NCBI RefSeq assembly: GCF_003391055.1
Contig: NZ_QUAJ01000001.1
Coordinates: 124,001-188,000 of the forward strand
DNA: 64,000 nt
Direction: 5' to 3'
Source: Psychrilyobacter piezotolerans
Lineage (GTDB): Bacteria > Fusobacteriota > Fusobacteriia > Fusobacteriales > Fusobacteriaceae
Part shown: positions 45,254 through 53,318 of the stretch, in pieces
Position numbering within the stretch: the stretch's first letter is position 1
Layout: each line of letters starts with the position of its first letter
Notes under the pieces: model-generated
The model's input: only the letters and a program-made list of their open reading frames with translations
Told to the model about the DNA's origin: nothing
Database searches by the model: none
Program-made: the position numbers and the translations under genes

Positions 45254-45900
45254 CTCTTGTCCACCTCAAACTTATAACCTATCCCCCTTACGGTTGTTAT
45301 ATGCTCAGCACCGATTTTTTTCCTCAGGGTTTTTATATGGGTATCCACAGTTCTATAATCTCCATCGTAGGCAAAGTCCCATACGTCCGCTAATATTTTT
45401 TCCCTGTTCAGAGCTATCCCCCTGTTCAATATCAAATAATTCAATAGTTCAAACTCCTTTGGAGATATATTAGTATCCTTCCCCTTGATATATACTTTAT
45501 GGTTGTTTAAGTCAACCTCTAAAATACCGTATTTTTTTTTCCCCCCTATTAAATTGAGAAGTTTTTTCACCCGTGTAACCAATATTTTCAGACTAAATGG
45601 TTTCTTCAGGTAATCGTTGGCTCCTACCTCCAGCCCCTCTACCTCGTCATCCTCCTGAGATTTTGCTGTAAGCATCAGGATGGGCAGACTGGACTCCTGT
45701 CTGACCATCTTCAGCACTTCTATACCATTTACCTTGGGCAGCATCCAGTCCAGTATAATTAAATCTATCTTCTCACTATAGAATATATCCATAGCTTCTG
45801 CCCCGTCACGGGCTTCCAACACCTCAAATTCATTTATTTCCAATATTTTTTTTATTACTTTTCTTATGTTCTCCTCATCTTCTACAACCAGTATTTTCAT
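45250..45900 (-). CDS. OmpR-family response regulator
   Basis: 216 residues from MKILVVEDEEN; a GTG four codons earlier would have no room for a ribosome site, while AAGGAG lies 11 bases before this ATG. Receiver domain with acidic pair E7-D8, phospho-acceptor D51 (LILDWMLP), K102-type switch (LKKPF), and a C-terminal winged helix (SPKEFELLNYLI, DYRTVDTHIKTLRKKIG). First gene of a regulator-kinase-SHOCT operon. Confidence 0.93.
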   Translation of the reverse strand: MKILVVEDEENIRKVIKKILEINEFEVLEARDGAEAMDIFYSEKIDLIILDWMLPKVNGIEVLKMVRQESSLPILMLTAKSQEDDEVEGLEVGANDYLKKPFSLKILVTRVKKLLNLIGGKKKYGILEVDLNNHKVYIKGKDTNISPKEFELLNYLILNRGIALNREKILADVWDFAYDGDYRTVDTHIKTLRKKIGAEHITTVRGIGYKFEVDKR

Positions 45901-46026
45901 AGGTAGATCCACTCCTTTTTTTTCTCAATAATCCCTCTTGTGGTTTCCCCCTCGGAACCCATTCCTCTTTGGCGTTTGCCCTTTGTCAAAGGGTAAACTA
46001 CAGTAATAGCTTAGAAGCATTACGTT

Positions 46027-46051
46027 GGTTCCTCTTTACTAAAGAGGAACC
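46027..46051 (-). repeat. 3'-end hairpin repeat R2 after the gene at 46106
   Basis: Stem GGTTCCTCTTT/AAAGAGGAACC with loop ACT: relative to the copy after argS, T-A pairs have become C-G on both arms. Flank CTCCTTCTTATGG on the minus strand as in the other copies. Confidence 0.75.
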
Positions 46052-46105
46052 ATAAGAAGGAGGAGTTCTAGGGCGAGAGAGGGTTCTTTTTATTATCCCC
46101 TATTA

Positions 46106-46747
46106 TTATGAAATTAATGTGAAGACTGTTTTCACCCCTGCCTCTCCTGCTGTCCATAGGGTTTTCATATTTTCCATTAAAAATCCATAAAAATCGGGAT
46201 CTATATAGGAAGCTATTCCCAAAAATAAAAGTAAAAAAGACCCTGTCGGCCTTATTAATTTTCCCTCTTTCCTCTTATTTAATCCAAGGAGCAGCAGCCC
46301 CAGAATTAAAAATAAGATGGTCTCCTCTATGGATCTGCTGAGTTTTATACCTGTCATAAATGAAATTACAGTAAATAAAATAAAGAGAGTAACACTCCCC
46401 ATTTTTTTTATCTTTCTATTTAAGATTGGAATGTGCAGAAGAGCACTACCATTCCAGCCGTTGGGAAATAGATCATAGAGAAAATGTATTCCCATTCCTA
46501 TGGAAAAACCCATTATAAAATATCTGAATCCCGTCTCTTTCTCTCCTCCAAAACCTAAAAACCCGCCCTGTTTATTTAAATATATGTATATAAAAAAAAG
46601 TGTGATCAACGGACTGTGAGTCAGTATAGACCTGTGTTTTAATTTTAATTTGAAATCCCAGTCCGGGTATTTTATCCCTATGAATACAGAGAACAACCCC
46701 AAAACTAAGCCTATTATGTCTATCGCTGTAAAATCTAAATTATGCAT
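46106..46747 (-). CDS. polytopic membrane protein, DUF457/YdjM-like
   Basis: 213 residues with five to six membrane helices. The block HRSILTHSPLIT (about residues 37-48) and later GMGIHFLYDLFPNGW match the His/Asp pattern of YdjM-type inner-membrane proteins annotated as metal-dependent hydrolases. No activity is proven for such proteins. Single gene; about 280 bases of repeat-word sequence lie upstream. Confidence 0.6.
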   Translation of the reverse strand: MHNLDFTAIDIIGLVLGLFSVFIGIKYPDWDFKLKLKHRSILTHSPLITLFFIYIYLNKQGGFLGFGGEKETGFRYFIMGFSIGMGIHFLYDLFPNGWNGSALLHIPILNRKIKKMGSVTLFILFTVISFMTGIKLSRSIEETILFLILGLLLLGLNKRKEGKLIRPTGSFLLLFLGIASYIDPDFYGFLMENMKTLWTAGEAGVKTVFTLIS

Positions 46748-47028
46748 CTTCCCTACTCCTGTCTTTTTTTATTATCCATTCAAAATTTGAGCCGCTAATG
46801 ATCGTAAATAAAGTTTTTTTCATCACTAAGAAAAGAGAACTCAAAGGTGCACAAAGAAAATATAGTAACCGGTTACGCGCAACTTATTGCTTTTTAATGA
46901 ATACTTCGTGTAACTCTTTATCTCATCTCTTTGTGATTATAATTTTGTGTCAAAAACTATAATTTGAGTCTATTAATGTTATTTGCGGTTTGTTTTTTTA
47001 CCAGTAAAACATTAATAATCATTGGTGT

Positions 47029-47562
47029 TTAATTATACTCCAATATATTTTCATAGGCCCTGTATCTTTCCTCTCCCAATATCTCCATCATCTCGATGTT
47101 GGAGTAGATCACACCATTTTTTCCTATGTAGATCTCTATTTTTTTTATTTCTTTTTTGGTGAATCCATAATATTTTAATGTCTCAGGAGGAGCTGAGTTT
47201 ATCTTCAATTTATTTAAAGTCCCACCGTCTCCCGCCTCTATATTCTTAGACAATTTTTCTACACTCTTTTCTCCTATCCCGTCTATCCTGGACAGGTCTT
47301 CCAAGCTGTCTACCCTTCCCAGTATTTTTTTATATTCAAATATTTTTTTGGCAATACCAAGACTTATTCCTGCTTTTAAATAATCTTCTAATTGGGCATC
47401 GTTTATATTTAATTTTTTATTTTTATCTATGGTGCCAAAGATCATCTCTTTTTTTAATTTTATACTCTTTTTTTCAGGTCTTATCTTATTATAGACAAAA
47501 CCTGTTGTTAATATCACTATGATTATGATAATCAACTTTATATTCTGATTCAAGGTTCCCAC
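47029..47562 (-). CDS. ComEA-like helix-hairpin-helix protein
   Basis: 177 residues: N-terminal membrane anchor (about 8-25, IKLIIIIIVILTTGF), then two HhH repeats: KLNINDAQLEDYLKAGISLGIAKKI...LEDLSRIDGIGEKSVEKL and KLKINSAPPETLKYYGFTKKEIKKIEIYIG. ComEA proteins bind DNA outside the membrane during natural transformation. Together with pilT at 49820 this hints at a competence or type IV pilus capability, but no comEC or pilin gene is in view. A second, degenerate HhH is unusual in ComEA. Confidence 0.7.
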   Translation of the reverse strand: MGTLNQNIKLIIIIIVILTTGFVYNKIRPEKKSIKLKKEMIFGTIDKNKKLNINDAQLEDYLKAGISLGIAKKIFEYKKILGRVDSLEDLSRIDGIGEKSVEKLSKNIEAGDGGTLNKLKINSAPPETLKYYGFTKKEIKKIEIYIGKNGVIYSNIEMMEILGEERYRAYENILEYN

Positions 47563-47666
47563 ACCTCCTCAAATTCTCTTTGCAACTACTAATATTACTA
47601 AATTTCATTTTTTTAGTCACAAATTACACGAATTATCACTAATTCTTTTTCTTGGTTTTAAATTCC
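47563..47666. other. repeat-word gap upstream of the ComEA-like gene
   Basis: First part of a 661-base gap. Contains CACAAATTACACGAATTATC and TTTTCTTGGTTTTAAATTC words. No gene. Confidence 0.4.
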
Positions 47667-47820
47667 GAAGTTTATAGTCGTTGAGCTACAGCTGTACTGT
47701 TTCTACAATGACGATCGTGACTTACTCGCTAAGACATTTATAAACCTTCTTGAACTTTTTCGCTAATTTTTCTTTCAAGAGAAAAAGTAACCCGTATTAA
47801 AGATGGAATCTTTAGAACCT
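47667..47820 (+). repeat. structured repeat R1, copy h
   Basis: Full copy. Stem III AAAGAT-GGA-ATCTTT, identical to copy a; stem II left arm GCTA has one mismatch to TAAC. A minus-strand open frame (47738-47980) crosses it but is not taken as coding. Confidence 0.8.
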
Positions 47821-48005
47821 CTTCTTCTTTACGATTTCCCCCAGTCAACCTAAGTTGCCACTTGTAAAAAAGACCTAAGGATCCCATCCTTAACTGGCTC
47901 TGTTTCAGATATCGCGAGTATGTTATTTTCTCTAATAACATTAGAAAAAATAACAATGCGAAAAAAGTAGAGAAAAGCAAGAAGATTCTTACTCTTCCTT
48001 CTTAT

Positions 48006-48074
48006 GGTTTCTCGATCACGAGTACGAAAAATTTACTTTTAGTAAAAATAAATTTTACGATGTGAAGAGAAACC
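48006..48074 (+). repeat. hairpin repeat R2 with a longer loop
   Basis: Arms GGTTTCTC/GAGAAACC, flanks TTATGG and CGAAG as in the other copies, but 53 bases between the arms that themselves fold (TTTACTTTTAGTAAA). It follows R1 copy h, as R2 follows R1 copy b. Confidence 0.6.
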
Positions 48075-48223
48075 GAAGCAATAACCATTTGATGTTATTT
48101 GAGTAAGTCAAAGGTAATGTCCGTCTTTTTATAGCTACAGTCCTCGTTATACTGCGGAACTTATTCTGTTGGACGACTAAGTAGAATATTCACTGAGAAG
48201 CTAGGGAACATCTAAAAAAAGGG

Positions 48224-49618
48224 TTATTTAAATAATTCCAATTTTTTAGGCAGCCTCTCCCTCATCTGTCTCACATAGGCTATGGGTTCCTTGGGGCTCA
48301 CTATCCTCTTTATCTTATCCACAGTGAGACTTTCAGTTACCACAGATTTAGTGATGGCTCCCCCGCCTAATCCAAGGGTGGACTGGTTTTCCTCTATCAT
48401 CTCAATATTAAATATCGATTCTGTCCCCTCTACAGCAAAGCCCATATTTTCTCCCCATTCAAGGCTGTTTTTCTGCCTGTACATATAATAGGGTTTCATC
48501 TTTTTCCCTTCTGTAACCTCATATAATTTTTCTTCTATCTTTTCATAGTCAAGAGGTGCCGGTTCATGAATATCTTTAAATAAAACAGAAGCTTTTTTCA
48601 AGGCAAGTACATGGGTCGTCAGGTTTTCAGCAGGATATTTTTTCAGCTCCTCCAGGGTATATAATATATCCTCTGTAGTCTCTCCCGGAAGTCCCAGGAT
48701 CAGATCCATATTTATTATAAGTCCTATTTTTTTAGCGTAGTCAAACATATCATCAAATTTATCCCTGTCCAATGGACGATTCAATTTTTCTAAAGTTTTC
48801 AGATTAAATGTCTGAGGGTTTAAACTTATCCTCTCAACTCCGTAAGATTTCATTATGTCTAATTTTTTAAAGGTAAGTGTATCTACCCTCCCGGCTTCCA
48901 GGGTAAATTCTTTTAGATAGGTTAAATTTATATTGTCTTTTATTGATTTTAAGACCCTTTCCATATCAACCTCTGTCAATATACTGGGTGTTCCTCCTCC
49001 AATATAGAGAGATTCAATCCTGTTGGAAGTTCCCTTTAAAAATTCCCCTGTAAGAGCAATCTCCTCCAGGAGAGTTTCTACAAATTCATTGTAGTATTTA
49101 CCGATCTTCCCCTTCATCTCATAGGAAGCAAAGGAACAGTATCTGCATTTTGTCGGGCAGTAGGGTATTCCTATATACATATTTATATGATCCCGGTTGA
49201 GAAATTCCATCTCTTTTTTAACCACATCTATGAGTAATTTTACTTTCTTAGGAGTCACCAGATATAGTTCATTTAGTAATTTTTCTATCTCCTCATAGGT
49301 GTATGCGAGATTTAAAAACCTTCTCACTAATTTTGTCGGTCTTACCCCTATTAGTCCTCCCCAGGGATATTTTTTATCCATTAATTTCAGGAGTCCCACC
49401 TTGGACATGACCAACCTCTGGTCCTCCAGTCTGTCCAAATTATTTTCATATGAAAACACAATTTTCTTCCCTGCTGCCTCTAATTCCAATTCCAAGAATC
49501 CATCACATCTTTTTTCCGTAATAATTATTTCTTCATCCACTAACTCCGGTATAAGAACCCGGATAAATTCCTTTAGATTGTTTTTTTTTATCTCAAAATT
49601 TAATTTAATATTTTCCAT
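48224..49618 (-). CDS. hemZ: HemZ-type coproporphyrinogen dehydrogenase-like radical SAM protein
   Basis: 464 residues. After an N-terminal domain of about 150 residues comes the radical SAM core with CPTKCRYCSF (the three cluster cysteines), GGGTPSIL, ISLNPQTFN and DLILGLPGET. This long form, with the extra N-terminal domain and the LGLGGGAITK end block, is that of HemZ of Bacillus and relatives. It may oxidise coproporphyrinogen III anaerobically, but HemN-like proteins also include HemW, so the reaction is inferred. The site before ATG is weak (GGAG 14-15 bases away). Confidence 0.85.
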   Translation of the reverse strand: MENIKLNFEIKKNNLKEFIRVLIPELVDEEIIITEKRCDGFLELELEAAGKKIVFSYENNLDRLEDQRLVMSKVGLLKLMDKKYPWGGLIGVRPTKLVRRFLNLAYTYEEIEKLLNELYLVTPKKVKLLIDVVKKEMEFLNRDHINMYIGIPYCPTKCRYCSFASYEMKGKIGKYYNEFVETLLEEIALTGEFLKGTSNRIESLYIGGGTPSILTEVDMERVLKSIKDNINLTYLKEFTLEAGRVDTLTFKKLDIMKSYGVERISLNPQTFNLKTLEKLNRPLDRDKFDDMFDYAKKIGLIINMDLILGLPGETTEDILYTLEELKKYPAENLTTHVLALKKASVLFKDIHEPAPLDYEKIEEKLYEVTEGKKMKPYYMYRQKNSLEWGENMGFAVEGTESIFNIEMIEENQSTLGLGGGAITKSVVTESLTVDKIKRIVSPKEPIAYVRQMRERLPKKLELFK

Positions 49619-49819
49619 CTTATTTATTTATTTCTCCAATCTTTTCTAAAATTTTATAAATTCAAATTCTCCTACCACGAATTACACGAATAAAATCCAA
49701 TCGAAATCAAAATACCCGACACGGATAACATCGATTTATTAGGATTGTCTATTAGCGTTATTCTTGGTTCAATTTTTAATCTATATCTATAAGTTTTTCT
49801 TACTTCTTATTTAAATATT

Positions 49820-50845
49820 CTATAATATTCTGCTTTTATATTCCTCTCTACTTATGATTCCTTTATCGAATAGGGCTTCCAAAGATTTTTCCATGGTTAT
49901 CATCCCAAATCTGGCTCCTGTCTGTAAAACAGATGGTATCTGGTGGATTTTCCCTTCCCTTATGAGGTTTCCTACAGCCGGATTTCCTACTAATATCTCC
50001 AAAGCAACTCTTCGGCCGGTGCCATCTTTCGTTGGAACCAACTGCTGAGCTATTACCCCCCTCAGAGAAGTAGACAGCTGAGACCTGATCTGTCCCTGTC
50101 TTTCTTTGGGAAACACATCTATTATTCTGTCTATTGTTTTGGCCGCACTGTTTGTATGGAGAGTTCCAAAAACCAGATGACCTGTCTCAGCTGCTGTGAT
50201 TGCAGCCTCTATAGTTTCCAAGTCTCTCATCTCCCCTACAAGGATTACATCGGGGTCCTGTCTGAGGATATATTTTAATGCTGTTTTAAATGAAGCGGTA
50301 TCCGACCTGATCTCCCTCTGTTCTACCACACTCTTCTTATGGCTATGCATGTATTCTATAGGATCCTCTACAGTTATTATATGATGTGCTTTTTCCTCAT
50401 TTATCTTGTCTATCATAGCTGCCAGAGTAGTTGATTTACCACTCCCTGTAGGTCCCGTCACCAACACTAACCCATTTTTATACTCTGTAAATTGTTTCAA
50501 GGTTCCCGGTAATTTCAACTGTTCAAAGGTAGGAATTTCAGTATTCAATACCCTGATGGTTATTCCAACTGTTCCCCTCTGCATATGGATATTTGCCCTG
50601 TATCTTCCCAGCCCTGCAACTCCAAAGGCAAAATCATATTCATGATGTTCCTTAAACTCTATGTATTGATCTTCCGACAGGATTGTTTTAGCCATCTCCT
50701 CCAAATTTTTAGGCAGCATCTTGTCAAAATCACCTGTGTCTAACAGTTCCCCGTTTATTCTGATCATAGGTGGTCTGCCTACTACAAAATGAATATCCGA
50801 TCCTCCTACCTCATTAGCCTTCTCCAAAACTTTTCTTAATTCCAT
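49820..50845 (-). CDS. pilT: type IV pilus retraction ATPase PilT
   Basis: 341 residues, normal PilT size. GSDIHFVVGRPPMIRINGEL is the conserved N-terminal domain; Walker A GPTGSGKST, Asp box ITVEDPIE, Walker B DPDVILVGEMRD, and the His box AETGHLVFGTLHTNSA are all intact, as is the C-terminal EILVGNPAVGNLIREGK. It powers pilus retraction for twitching or DNA uptake. No other pilus gene is adjacent; the GNAT gene lies 10 bases upstream. Confidence 0.95.
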   Translation of the reverse strand: MELRKVLEKANEVGGSDIHFVVGRPPMIRINGELLDTGDFDKMLPKNLEEMAKTILSEDQYIEFKEHHEYDFAFGVAGLGRYRANIHMQRGTVGITIRVLNTEIPTFEQLKLPGTLKQFTEYKNGLVLVTGPTGSGKSTTLAAMIDKINEEKAHHIITVEDPIEYMHSHKKSVVEQREIRSDTASFKTALKYILRQDPDVILVGEMRDLETIEAAITAAETGHLVFGTLHTNSAAKTIDRIIDVFPKERQGQIRSQLSTSLRGVIAQQLVPTKDGTGRRVALEILVGNPAVGNLIREGKIHQIPSVLQTGARFGMITMEKSLEALFDKGIISREEYKSRIL

Positions 50846-50855
50846 AAAATCTCTC

Positions 50856-51359
50856 CTATTTTATTATATACTGTTCATACAGCTCATTATTATCCTCTGC
50901 CAGGCCCATAAAAACACCATTATTTTTTATAATTATTTTTTTCGAGCCCTCATTATCAGAGGTACAGGATACTCTCACTTCTTTTATCCCTAGTTCTCTG
51001 GCCTTCTCCAGTCCCAGCCCCAATATCTTCGTCCCATATCCTAAAAATCTTTTTCTAGGAGGTATATCATAGCCTATATTTCCATGAACAGGTATACTCT
51101 CATGTCTTATTTTTATGATCCCTCTAATTTCTTTTTCTCTCCTATCTACAAGCCAGTATTCAGTAGCAGCAACATCACCTTTAGGCAGAGTTATCCCCAT
51201 CCTCAATTCTTCTACCCTTCTTAAGTAGCTGTCAAAATTGTCTGCGGCCTCCATATATGAATAATACAGAAGGTCATTATCTTCCTGGTAATCAAATATC
51301 ATCTCTCTAAATTGTTTTTCAAGTTTTTTTACAGGTAATATTAATTTTATTCCTATCAC
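50856..51359 (-). CDS. GNAT-family N-acetyltransferase
   Basis: 167 residues. The GNAT core is seen as ATEYWLVDRREKEIRGIIKIRH, then IGYDIPPRKRFLGYGTKILGLGLEKARELG, where the R/Q-x-x-G-x-G acetyl-CoA loop is RFLGYG. Resembles PhnO/YjcF-like acetyltransferases for small substrates. Ten bases before pilT, so cotranscribed; the link is not understood. Confidence 0.88.
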   Translation of the reverse strand: MIGIKLILPVKKLEKQFREMIFDYQEDNDLLYYSYMEAADNFDSYLRRVEELRMGITLPKGDVAATEYWLVDRREKEIRGIIKIRHESIPVHGNIGYDIPPRKRFLGYGTKILGLGLEKARELGIKEVRVSCTSDNEGSKKIIIKNNGVFMGLAEDNNELYEQYIIK

Positions 51360-51533
51360 CTCCTAATTTTCATTTTAATCCTTTTGAAACCGCTAATGTC
51401 ACAAATCAAAGTCAAAACACTTGATACGGATGACACAGATAAACTTCTAATTTACAAAATCAAATAACTCAACCACCAATCAATGCTGATACTCACTAAT
51501 ATCTAAAGAAATACCAGTTATTGACTATAATTA

Positions 51534-51560
51534 AAAACAAGGAAAAAAATTCCTTGTTTT
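51534..51560 (-). terminator. terminator of hldD
   Basis: Arms AAAACAAGGAA/TTCCTTGTTTT with A/T loop, ending in T on the minus strand, about 55 bases after hldD stops. Confidence 0.82.
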
Positions 51561-51615
51561 CATCTTTAAAATCCTATTCTTTTTATTCTACAGTTCTTTT
51601 AAATATCCTTTAAAT

Positions 51616-52614
51616 TTATAGATATGGATTTTCTTTAGCCAAATGATTTTGAACGTAATCCTTTACTCCCTCTTCCAATGTATGGAATTCCTCTGTATAT
51701 CCCACTGACTTTAATTTTTTCATCTCCGCACAAGTATAATATTGGTATCTTCCTCTAAGATCCTCAGGCATCGGTACATACTCTATAACTTTAGATTCTT
51801 CCAATGAATAGTCATCTGCACCTGCTCTTATTGCATTTAATGCAAGATCTTTAAAACTTCTGGCAACTCCGGTTCCTATATTATAGATTCCTGATTTATC
51901 CTCGCTCTCTATAAAGAACTTTAATACCTTTACTACGTCTTTTATATAAACGAAGTCCCTCAACTGACCTCCGTCTTCATATTCAGCCTTATGAGATTTA
52001 AATAATTTTACCTTCCCATCTTTCTTATATTGATTGAAAGCATGAAATACCATGGATGCCATTCTGTCTTTATGGTATTCCTGAGGTCCGTATACATTAA
52101 AAAACTTTATTCCAACCCATTGTTTAGGAGTTCCCTCCTGCTTAAATGCCCAGTCATCAAAGAATTTTTTAGAGTATCCATATTTATTCAGTGGTTTTAA
52201 TTTTTTTAACTCCTCCGGACTTACATCATCATCATATCCTAATTCTCCCAATCCATAAGTGGCAGCAGATGAAGCATAGATGTAGTTTATATCCCTTTGT
52301 GTACAGAATTCCCACAATTTTTTAGTGTATTCGTAGTTATTTTCCATCAGGAAATCCATATCTGTTTCAGTAGTTGCAGAACATGCTCCCATATGCACCA
52401 CTGCTGTTATTTTTTCTGCATTTTCCTCCACAGACAACCATTCAAACAAATCATTTTTATGTACCCAGTCATAGTAGTCTCTGTCCCTTATATTTAACCA
52501 CTTATCTTCTTTTTCTAATTCTCCAGATAAGATGATATCATTTCTTCCGCCTTCATTTAATTCCCAAGTTAATGCACTGGCAATAAACCCACATGCTCCT
52601 GTAATCAATATCAT
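51616..52614 (-). CDS. hldD: ADP-L-glycero-D-manno-heptose 6-epimerase
   Basis: 332 residues, extended SDR. GACGFIAS at 6-13 replaces the common GGAGFIG; the catalytic pair is in YGYSKKFFD. IILSGELEKEDKWLNIRD near the N-terminus and GVKFFNVYGPQEYHK are typical of HldD/RfaD. It makes the heptose precursor of the LPS inner core, showing that the cell builds heptose-containing LPS. GGAGG precedes the ATG. Single gene. Confidence 0.93.
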   Translation of the reverse strand: MILITGACGFIASALTWELNEGGRNDIILSGELEKEDKWLNIRDRDYYDWVHKNDLFEWLSVEENAEKITAVVHMGACSATTETDMDFLMENNYEYTKKLWEFCTQRDINYIYASSAATYGLGELGYDDDVSPEELKKLKPLNKYGYSKKFFDDWAFKQEGTPKQWVGIKFFNVYGPQEYHKDRMASMVFHAFNQYKKDGKVKLFKSHKAEYEDGGQLRDFVYIKDVVKVLKFFIESEDKSGIYNIGTGVARSFKDLALNAIRAGADDYSLEESKVIEYVPMPEDLRGRYQYYTCAEMKKLKSVGYTEEFHTLEEGVKDYVQNHLAKENPYL

Positions 52615-52825
52615 ATTCCTAAACCTCCAATTGTTTTAGTTTTAGATTTTTTTATAACCTAATTTTAACATAATTATATATGGATGAGCAAGAAAACTCA
52701 TTTATTTCAGCCTTATTTTTAGAAATACGATATTTTTTTAAAAATATATTTAGGTCATGGGGATTCTATACACAATGGTATAAAAAATAACCGATAATAA
52801 TAAAAACATTAGAGATGTTGAATGT

Positions 52826-52854
52826 TTGACACAGTATATTTAATATGCTAGTAT
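52826..52854 (+). promoter_or_regulatory. promoter of trxA
   Basis: TTGACA, spacer 17, TAGTAT, about 45 bases before the trxA start. Confidence 0.8.
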
Positions 52855-52898
52855 TACTTAAAGATGTTTGTAATCAACATAATTTAGGAGGGGTTTTA

Positions 52899-53207
52899 AT
52901 GAGTAAAGTTATATATACCGATGAAGCTGGTTTCGATACTGTTATCCAAGATGGGATTGTTTTAGTTGATTTTTATGCTGACTGGTGTGGTCCTTGTAAG
53001 ATGTTAGCTCCAATTTTAGATGAATTATCTGAAGAAGTTACTGCCAAGATCGTCAAAGTAAATGTAGATGATAATCCTGGATTATCTCAAAAATATGGTG
53101 TTAGAAGTATCCCTACTATGATAGCTTTTAAAAATGGAGAAGCTGTGGATCAAATAATAGGACTGGTTCAAAAAGGAGATTTAACTAAAAAATTAAATTC
53201 ATATTAA
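52899..53207 (+). CDS. trxA: thioredoxin
   Basis: 102 residues from MSKVIYTDEAGFD, with TAGGAGG 7 bases upstream; an 18-codon longer frame would run into the promoter. WCGPC active site at 28-32 within FYADWCGPCKM, cis-Pro loop RSIPTM. General disulfide reductant in the cytosol. Monocistronic: own promoter and terminator. Confidence 0.97.
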   Translation: MSKVIYTDEAGFDTVIQDGIVLVDFYADWCGPCKMLAPILDELSEEVTAKIVKVNVDDNPGLSQKYGVRSIPTMIAFKNGEAVDQIIGLVQKGDLTKKLNSY

Positions 53208-53211
53208 GAGT

Positions 53212-53236
53212 AAGGGTCTTCGGACCCTTTTTTTTT
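53212..53236 (+). terminator. terminator of trxA
   Basis: AAGGGTC-TTCG-GACCCTT with an extra-stable UUCG loop and a T-tract. Confidence 0.95.
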
Positions 53237-53237
53237 G

Positions 53238-53265
53238 GTTGAAATCATAGAAATTTATGTTATAC
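53238..53265 (+). promoter_or_regulatory. promoter of lptD
   Basis: TTGAAA, spacer 16, TATACT, about 55 bases before the ATG, directly after the trxA terminator. Confidence 0.65.
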
Positions 53266-53318
53266 TTTATCTACTATAATGGAAAAAAATTGCTTAAAAC
53301 TAGGGGAGACATGATGAT

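Noticed and set aside
47738-47980. 80-codon minus-strand ORF
   Set aside because: It lies across R1 copy h; related readings (VTFSLERK...) arise in the other R1 copies but break at different places, so it is a repeat artefact.
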